From Rhizomys pruinosus (lineage: Eukaryota > Chordata > Mammalia > Rodentia > Spalacidae): a stretch of 64,000 bases of DNA. The notes under the pieces were generated by a model. The model was not told the DNA's origin. It worked only from the letters and a program-made list of their open reading frames with translations, and searched no databases. The translations under genes and the position numbers were made by a program. Each line of letters begins with the position of its first letter. The stretch's first letter is position 1. Positions 58,140-64,000 of this stretch are shown piece after piece. The stretch spans positions 1 through 64,000 of the forward strand of contig VZQC01004706.1 of the NCBI GenBank assembly GCA_009823505.1, read 5' to 3'.

Positions 58140-59765
58140 TAATCTTTTTTTTAAGTTAATTATTATTGAGCACATTTGATACAACATTTATCAATCAAAT
58201 TTAGACTCATTCCCCCAAACATGCCCACACCTCACACACACACCCCCGCCAGAGCTCATGGATTCTGTCATACATATTAAGACCTGTCTTGCATCTTTTT
58301 CTCTGTCTTTTATAACCTTTTTGATGCAAAAGTTTACGGTTTTAGTCAGTTCTTTGAATAGGTTTTTCTCTCTCTTTTTTTGTTTCATTTAATTTTATAA
58401 TATTCCAAAATATACTATATACACTCCACACATAAATCAAAATTAATAAGTCTGAAAATAAACTATTGGCTAATTCCAAAACATATTTAGTGATTCACAT
58501 TTTAACAGTAAAGTTGCATGCAGGTAAAAAGTATACCTTTACATTCTTTTTTTTTTTTTTAGAATATGAATACATATCTTCCACCCATATATGTCATTCA
58601 CAAATGAGGGAAGCCATTCATCTTTCTTTTTTTTTTTTTCTGGGACTCTCTTACTTCACTTAGCATAATGGCTTCGAGTTCCATCCATTTAACTGCAAAG
58701 TTCATGATGTCATCTTTCTTTACTGCTGCATGGAGCTCCATTGTGTAGATGTACCACATTTTTGTTATCTACTAATCTGTTGAGGGGCATTTGGGTTGAT
58801 TCCAGCTATTGTGAAGAGAGCTACAATAAACATAGATGTGCATGTATCTTTGCAGTAGGATGCATCTTGTGGGTATATACCCAGGACTGGTATGGCTGGG
58901 TCAGGTGGTAGGCTCATTTTGAGTCTTTTAAGGGTTCTTCACACTGCTTTTCACAGTGGTTGTACAAGTTTACATTCCCACCAGCAGTGAATGAGTGTTC
59001 CCCTTTCCCCACGACCTCTCCAGTATTTGGTGTCTTTTGTTTTCTTGATCTTGGTCAGTCTTATCAGAATGAAATGATACCTTAGTGTGGTTTTAATTTG
59101 CATTTCCTTAACTATTAATAATGTTGAAAACTATGTTTTTATGTGTATGAGTGTACTGTCTGCATGTAGGTTGGTGCAGCCATGTCATGCAATGCTGCAG
59201 AGGTCAGAAGAAGGTGTCAGATTCCCGTGGGACTGGAGTTAAAGATGGTTCTTAGCCAATATGTGGGTGCTGGGAATCAAACCCAGGTCCTCTGCAAGAG
59301 CAGTTGGTGCTCTTAACCACTGAGCAATCTCTGCAGCCCTGAACACTTTTAAAGATGTTTCTCAGCCATCTTTACTTCCTTACAGGTGATATATCTGTTC
59401 AGCTCTTTACTCCATCTTTTGAGTAGGTCATTTGTTTTCTCACTTCTTTGTTTTTTAAGCACTTTATATATTCTGGGTGTCAATGCTCTGTTAGATGTAT
59501 CAGTGGTGAAGGTTTCCCCCCACTCTGAGGGTTTTCTCTTCACTTCCTTTATTGTTGCTTTAGCTATAAAAAAGCTTTTGAGTTTGTATGATGTCCCACT
59601 TGTCAGCTGTTGACCTTATTTCCTGTGCAGCTGCTGTTTGATTTAGAAAGTCTTATCCTATGCCTATGTCTTGTAGGTTACTGCTTACTTTTTCTTCTAT
59701 CACCTTCAGTGTTGAGATCTTTGATCCATTTGGGGTTGAATTTTGTACAGGGTGAGAGGTAGCTC
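58140..59765 (-). mobile_element. L1 3' piece (ORF2 C-terminal DNA to tail), interrupted by a B2
   Basis: T-rich left end, then reversed L1 text: 'cttacttcacttagcataat', 'gtgtagatgtaccacatttt', 'gggtatatacccaggactgg', 'cagtggttgtacaagtttac', 'attcccaccagcagtgaatg', and after the B2 'caggtgatatatctgttcag', 'tgagatctttgatccatttg'. It preserves the consensus better than the 17.7-kb copy. The 5' end is truncated near 59765. Confidence 0.85.
59128..59340 (-). mobile_element. B2 SINE nested in L1
   Basis: 'tttttatgtgtatgagtgta', 'ctgcagaggtcagaagaagg', 'aatcaaacccaggtcctctg', 'aaccactgagcaatctctgc'. L1 sequence continues on both sides. Confidence 0.9.
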
Positions 59766-60319
59766 ATACACACACACATAATAGAATCTCTCTCATTCAA
59801 ATGAGAATGTCTCCTAAAGATTCTAAACATTTGAAAACTTGGTCACTCGGTGGCTCTGTTTGGTGAAAATCATGGAGGCATGGACTTTAGGAGGTGTGGC
59901 AGTGTTGGAGGAAGCTCATCTCTAGGTGGTGGGCTTTGAGAAAAGATAACTGTGCCCATTTCCAGTCTGTCACTGTTTCCTGTGCTTATTTGAAAATATG
60001 AGAGCTCAGCTTTCTGCTTCATCTGCTTCCTGCCTTGCCCCAACCTCCCACCATGATGGACTCCCACCCCTCTGGAGCCAGCAACCTCTTTCTTCTGTAA
60101 ATTGCCTTGGTCATGGTGTTTTATCATAGCAACAGAAAATGTAACTAATAGAAAAGTTAGTATTGAGATTGGGATATTGCTGTGAATATCCTGACCTTGG
60201 TTTTAGAAGGATTTGGGAAGGCTTTGGGCATTTGGACCAGACCAGAAGTTGAATTATAGACCTGAATGAGGTATTTTAGTAGAGGCCTGGCTCAAGATGT
60301 TGCACAGCTATATGGAAAC

Positions 60320-60450
60320 AAGCCATGATGGTGTACTCCTTTAATCCCAGCACTCTGGAGGCAGACATAAGCAGATCTCTATGAGTTCAAGGCCAGCTGG
60401 GATTAAAGGGAGACTCTGCCTTTGAAAAGACCAAAAGAAAAAAAAATTTA
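60320..60450 (+). mobile_element. B1 SINE
   Basis: 'gccatgatggtgtactcctt', 'taatcccagcactctggagg', 'aagggagactctgcctttga' and an A-rich tail. Confidence 0.85.
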
Positions 60451-60867
60451 TGAAAAAAAAGTTTTATAAGGATTTTGGCTGCCTGAGGCCTGAGACCTAA
60501 GAAGCTGCCTGAGGCTAAATTAAAAAATGATGAATTCATTTGTTTAACAGAGAAAATTTCAAGACAGCCTATAGCGTCTATGACATGGTTATTAATAGTG
60601 AATACTATGCAGAGCTACAAGAGAAAAGAGCAAGTGAGGCAGAGACGCAAAATTTAGTTTGGATTTAAAAAGAGCAATAGGAATGTTAACAATGTTGGAA
60701 ACAAGGAATGTGTGGGAGGAGATGCTTTCTTTGATAAGGAGATTAGAACCATTTAAGGATAGGCCTCCAGATTTACATTTGAACATTGGACAGAATACCC
60801 TGAAAGCAGCTAAGCTTTCTAATGAAAGGAAAAGGCCTAAAGGACTTTTCTTCTAAAAAAAAGAAAA

Positions 60868-60900
60868 CAAACAAAACAAACAACAACAACAACAAAAACA
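60868..60900. repeat. (CAA)n-rich microsatellite
   Basis: Short CAAA/CAA run. Confidence 0.85.
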
Positions 60901-61545
60901 AGGTACAGAAGCTGTTGATGTTGTTGATGAAGATGCCCTAGATTCATCACTAGCTGGGAGCCCAATTTGGCAATATCATTCATATGAAGGATAAAAGAGT
61001 GAGGTGGTGGTGGTCACAAGTTCTTGCTCCACAGTTCCAGCAGGCCTCCAAGAACAGGCAGTTTATACAAGGGGCCTACCTACATAAAGAATGCCTTCAA
61101 AGTTAAGAGGCTATGATAAAACATTTTGTGAAGTTGTGAAGGTAAAGCCTAGCTGGCAATGAAAAACCAAGATGTTCTAGGTGCCAGAGCCTTGAGATAT
61201 CTGCCAAAGAGAACTGTATGCAGGGAGTGATTACGGGCCAAGAGAGATATGTACGTTGCAAACAGCAAAATTGGAGGAGCTGATCCATCTAATCCCTTTG
61301 GAAATAAATTGTCAGACATCAGACATGGAGCAGTTTTGGGCATTTGTCCTGCTGCTTTTCTGATATTTCCTCAGCATGCCCCCATTTCTTCCTTTTAGAA
61401 TGGGAATGTAGCATAGTATGTTTGATTTCAATTCACAAGTGCTTGTAGTTAAGAGATTGTCTTCAGTGCTAGAAGCGAGTTTAAACTATGGAAAGTTTAA
61501 TTAGCACTGAGACTATTAACATCAATGGGAGAGTTAACTTTCTCA

Positions 61546-62073
61546 TGTAAGAGAGGCCCACATTGACTCCATTTTGAGTATAACCATCATTTTAAGCAAT
61601 TACTGGAACTTTCCCAATTTGGGGAAAAGGTCAATTGCTCAAGGTCAGTTGCTGGAGGTGAGGAGGTAGAGTTAATTCAAGACCTCAATTCTGGACAAAG
61701 GTTAAGCATTCACTTTCCCCAGGCTAGGGGCCACCAGATGCATCCTGAGGATTGAGAAATAGGCCTGGTGGGAAAAACCCAGAGCCAAGAATAACTAGTT
61801 TCAGGACATGATGCCCTGAACTGATATGCCCCAACCAATGAGAACCCCCCCATGCACACTCCCCTTATCCCCCTACCCAATGAAAGAATGCCAAGGCATA
61901 GAAAACCCCTGGTCACAGTTTTTCTCTTTAAAATACCCCCCAGGGCCATCTATCCCAGCCTGCTGTATCAGGAGGGTGGCAGACCAAGCTTGAGCTTGAA
62001 TAAAACTCTCTTTGCACTTGCATCAGAGTAATGATTTCTGGTGGTCTTGGAACCCTGCGACTTGGGCATTACA
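61546..62073 (+). mobile_element. Solo ERV LTR (gammaretrovirus-like) with 4-bp target duplication
   Basis: 528 bp with TGTAA...TTACA ends and CTCA on both sides (61542-61545, 62074-62077). CCAAT boxes lie at 61835 and 61877, a TATA-like 'ctttaaaata' near 61926, AATAAA at 61999-62004, then a short U5 with 'ggtggtcttggaaccctgcg'. A 4-bp duplication and this promoter layout fit class I ERVs. No internal retroviral sequence adjoins it, so it is a solo LTR left after recombination. Its promoter could still act on nearby DNA. Confidence 0.88.
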
Positions 62074-62239
62074 CTCACATTTCTTTAGGTTCTGTTGTCT
62101 CAGTTCTACCAAGAATCTTGCTCACCCCTTTGGGTCTTGCCAGATATGTTGTGGTGTGCTATCTTTCCCTCACCTCCCTGTGCCCTGCTATTTGTGCTTT
62201 GAAAGGACCTGTAATGCCCAAGTCACAGGAATGAAATAA

Positions 62240-62490
62240 TCAGGAATTGTGGTACACCATGGAAAGACCAAAATTAACCATTATAGGGGAAGAAGAAAGA
62301 GAAGAATCTCACGATAATGTTATTAACCAGATATTTATTAGGATTGAAGAAGAAAATTTCCCTAATAAAGGAAAGATACACCCATACCAATACAAGAAGT
62401 GCATAGAACACCAAATAGGCAGTCCCAGAAAAGAAATTCCCATGCATATCATAGTAAAAACACTAGATGTTCAAAACAGTGAATACTGAA
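62240..62490 (+). pseudogene. L1 ORF1 C-terminal remnant
   Basis: The frame 62247-62489 shows the ORF1 RNA-binding region: RPKLTIIGEEEREESHDN, INQIFIRIEEENFP, then a late part with EIPMHIIVKTLDVQN. It is related to 27936-28202 but clearly diverged. The N-terminal coiled coil is missing; the left edge at about 62240 may be a 5' truncation. Confidence 0.85.
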
Positions 62491-63239
62491 AGTTGGAAAA
62501 AAATCACATATAAAGGAAAACCCATCAGAATTATAGCTGACTTCTCAGTGTAAATGATGAAAGCCACAAGAGCTTGGACCAAAGTATTCCCAGTTCTAAA
62601 TGACTATAGCTGTCAACCCAGAATACTTTACCCAGCAAAAAATGTCTATTATACTTGAAGGAGAAAGGAAAATCTTTCATGACATAAATAGGCTGAAAGA
62701 ATACATATCCAGAAAACCAGCCCTTCAGAGAATACAAAGAGCAGCAACAGAAATTACTTAATCAGGGTATAACTATGGCAATACAAACCTAGAACAAGAA
62801 TGCACCAGAAGCCAAAATGATGGGAAGCAATACACATCTCTCCAAAATAACTTTAAATAACAATGGACTGAACTCCTCTATCAAGAGGCACAGAACACAA
62901 GAATGGATTAATAAATAAAATCCATCTTTTTGTTGTCAACAAGAAACTTGTATGGCCTTTAAGGACAGACACTATCATAAAGTGAAAGGATGGAAAAAAA
63001 TATTCCAAGAAAATAGCATTAAGAACCAAGCAGGAGTTGCTATTCTAATATGAGACAAAGTAGACTTTAAACCAAAATTAATCAGATGAAAAGGGTCACT
63101 TCATTCTTATCAAAGGAATAATTAACCAAGAAGATATCACAATCATGAATATATAAAGAAAAAAATTCTGGTGCACCGAACTTCATAAACACAATTCAAC
63201 AGGATTTTAAGGCACAGGTCAATCCCAATGCACTAGTAG
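62491..63239 (+). pseudogene. L1 ORF1 end, inter-ORF region and ORF2 start, broken
   Basis: The text continues with the ORF1 end ('agctgacttctcagtgtaaa', 'actttacccagcaaaaaatg') and then the ORF2 endonuclease start ('aataacaatggactgaactc', 'atcaagaggcacagaacaca', 'gcaggagttgctattctaat'). Stops are frequent. It is cut at 63239 by an LTR. Confidence 0.8.
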
Positions 63240-64000
63240 TGTTAGGGGCAGGTCAGAAACAGTTAATCAAAAGGAAAGGGTTAACCTTGCAGGAGCAAGT
63301 CTCTAGTTGAAGCAGGTCTGGTTCCCATGGTTATTCCCTCCCACCTTGAGCACAACTGCTCTCAGGACTACCCCTCCTGTTCTGACTACTTTCGCAAGAG
63401 CACATTTCCTGCTACCTTGCCTCTGACTCCCAGTTCCCAGAGGTACCTGAGGTCAGGATGAACTTTACCAAGTCCTGAGAAGAGTGCTTCTCCATCCCCT
63501 AAGGAGCCCATTCCTCTCCAAAGGGATTCATGCTACTAAACAAAACCAACCAGCTTAAAGGTCACCACTGCTTGCATTGTGCTTCAATAGCCTTGCAATT
63601 GTAGTTCACTAACAATAAAGAATGTTCCCCCTGATTCGTGTTTTTTTGGTTTTGTCCTTAAAAGTTCTCTGTGACAGGGTGTTGTGGCCTACATACACCT
63701 TTAATCCTAGCACTTGGGAGGCAGAGGAGGTGGATCTTCGTGAGTTCAAGACCAGCCTGGTCTACATAGAGAGTTCCAGAACAGCTGGAGCTATAAGGAG
63801 ACTCTGTCTCAAAAAGACCAAAAAACAAAAACAAAAAAAGCTCTACAGTCGAGGTCACACCCTTCCCTGCGTGGAGTGGTTTGGGTCCCTAGTGCACTAA
63901 CAGTTGCCCCCCCCACTAGCTTTTTCAATAGGGTTTCACCAGTAAATTAAATGAATTTTGTTTCAAAGATTGAATCCTGGCCTTGAGAGTTTTTCTATGC
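63240..64000 (+). mobile_element. ERV-type LTR inserted in L1; right end uncertain
   Basis: It starts TGTTAG at 63240 exactly where L1 ORF2 text stops. An AATAAA lies at 63612-63617, then a U5-like T/G-rich stretch. A B1 (63673-63838) interrupts it. A CTAACA at 63897-63902 would pair with the TGTTAG start, but no target duplication follows and L1 text does not resume before the window end, so the LTR may run on or belong to a longer element. Confidence 0.5.
63673..63838 (+). mobile_element. B1 SINE nested in the LTR
   Basis: 'gacagggtgttgtggcctac', 'taatcctagcacttgggagg', 'gtggatcttcgtgagttcaa', 'gagactctgtctcaaaaaga' and an A-rich tail. Confidence 0.92.

Larger units (their letters stand above)
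59800..61500 (+). mobile_element. Long rodent interspersed repeat (hAT/URR1-like head; class uncertain)
   Basis: The first part (59810-60150) has 'aggcatggactttaggaggt', 'gtcatggtgttttatcatag' and 'caacagaaaatgtaactaat', related to the 9.55-kb block. The following DNA ('agattgggatattgctgtga', 'ggctgcctgaggcctgagac', 'caggcctccaagaacaggca') looks like the internal part of a repeat I remember in rodents but cannot name. A B1 interrupts it at 60320-60450. Confidence 0.4.

Overview
This window looks like a stretch of a muroid rodent genome, either intergenic or deep inside an intron. The evidence is B1 (7SL-derived), B2 (tRNA-derived) and B4/RSINE1 SINEs in both orientations, decayed LINE-1 (L1) pieces, solo or partial retroviral LTRs, rodent hAT-type repeats, older mammalian MIR and L2 pieces, and many (CA)n microsatellites. 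The B1 and B2 copies differ from the mouse and rat consensus as I remember it: the B1 3' half reads 'ctggggctacagggagaccctg', and the B2 carries a 'ccagttccaggggaatccgacaccctcttctgacctc' style body (both quoted in pieces below). I therefore favour a muroid lineage outside Mus and Rattus, and I cannot name the species. I found no intact protein-coding gene, no convincing exon of a host gene, and no tRNA, rRNA or CRISPR. The open frames that exist fall in repeats or look like chance.

Layout. 1-5.2 kb: an L1 3' remnant, then a processed pseudogene of the TALE homeobox gene TGIF2 (coding remnant 3882-4594). Matching target-site copies at 2155-2168 and 4896-4910, lying inside one split B1, suggest that the whole block 2169-4895 is a single L1-mediated insertion with an inverted 5' half (twin priming). 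5.2-16 kb: an LTR-like block, hAT-type repeats, a second LTR, and several SINEs with clear target-site duplications. 16-20 kb: L1 3' pieces and a B4 interrupted by a B2. 20.1-21.1 kb: a 51-bp minisatellite of about 19 units. 21.2-29.4 kb: a complex L1-rich island. It contains two copies of a ~1.1-kb A-tailed L1-type 3' segment, a ~1-kb-armed inverted repeat, an ORF2 fragment, and a minus-strand L1 5' piece with its leader, ORF1 remnant and the start of ORF2. 29.4-45 kb: mostly unique-looking AT-rich DNA with B4, L2, L1 and B2 insertions. 45-47.7 kb: an inverted B1 pair, a third copy of the L1-type 3' segment and a hAT-type repeat. 47.7-58 kb: sparse SINEs and microsatellites, including a 190-bp purine tract. 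58-64 kb: a minus-strand L1 3' piece, a long rodent repeat, a solo LTR with a 4-bp target duplication, a plus-strand L1 ORF1/ORF2 piece, and a further LTR running towards the window edge.

Nothing here works together as a pathway. The interest lies in the insertion mechanics (twin priming, nested insertions, inverted duplications, a local templated copy) and in lineage-specific repeat variants.
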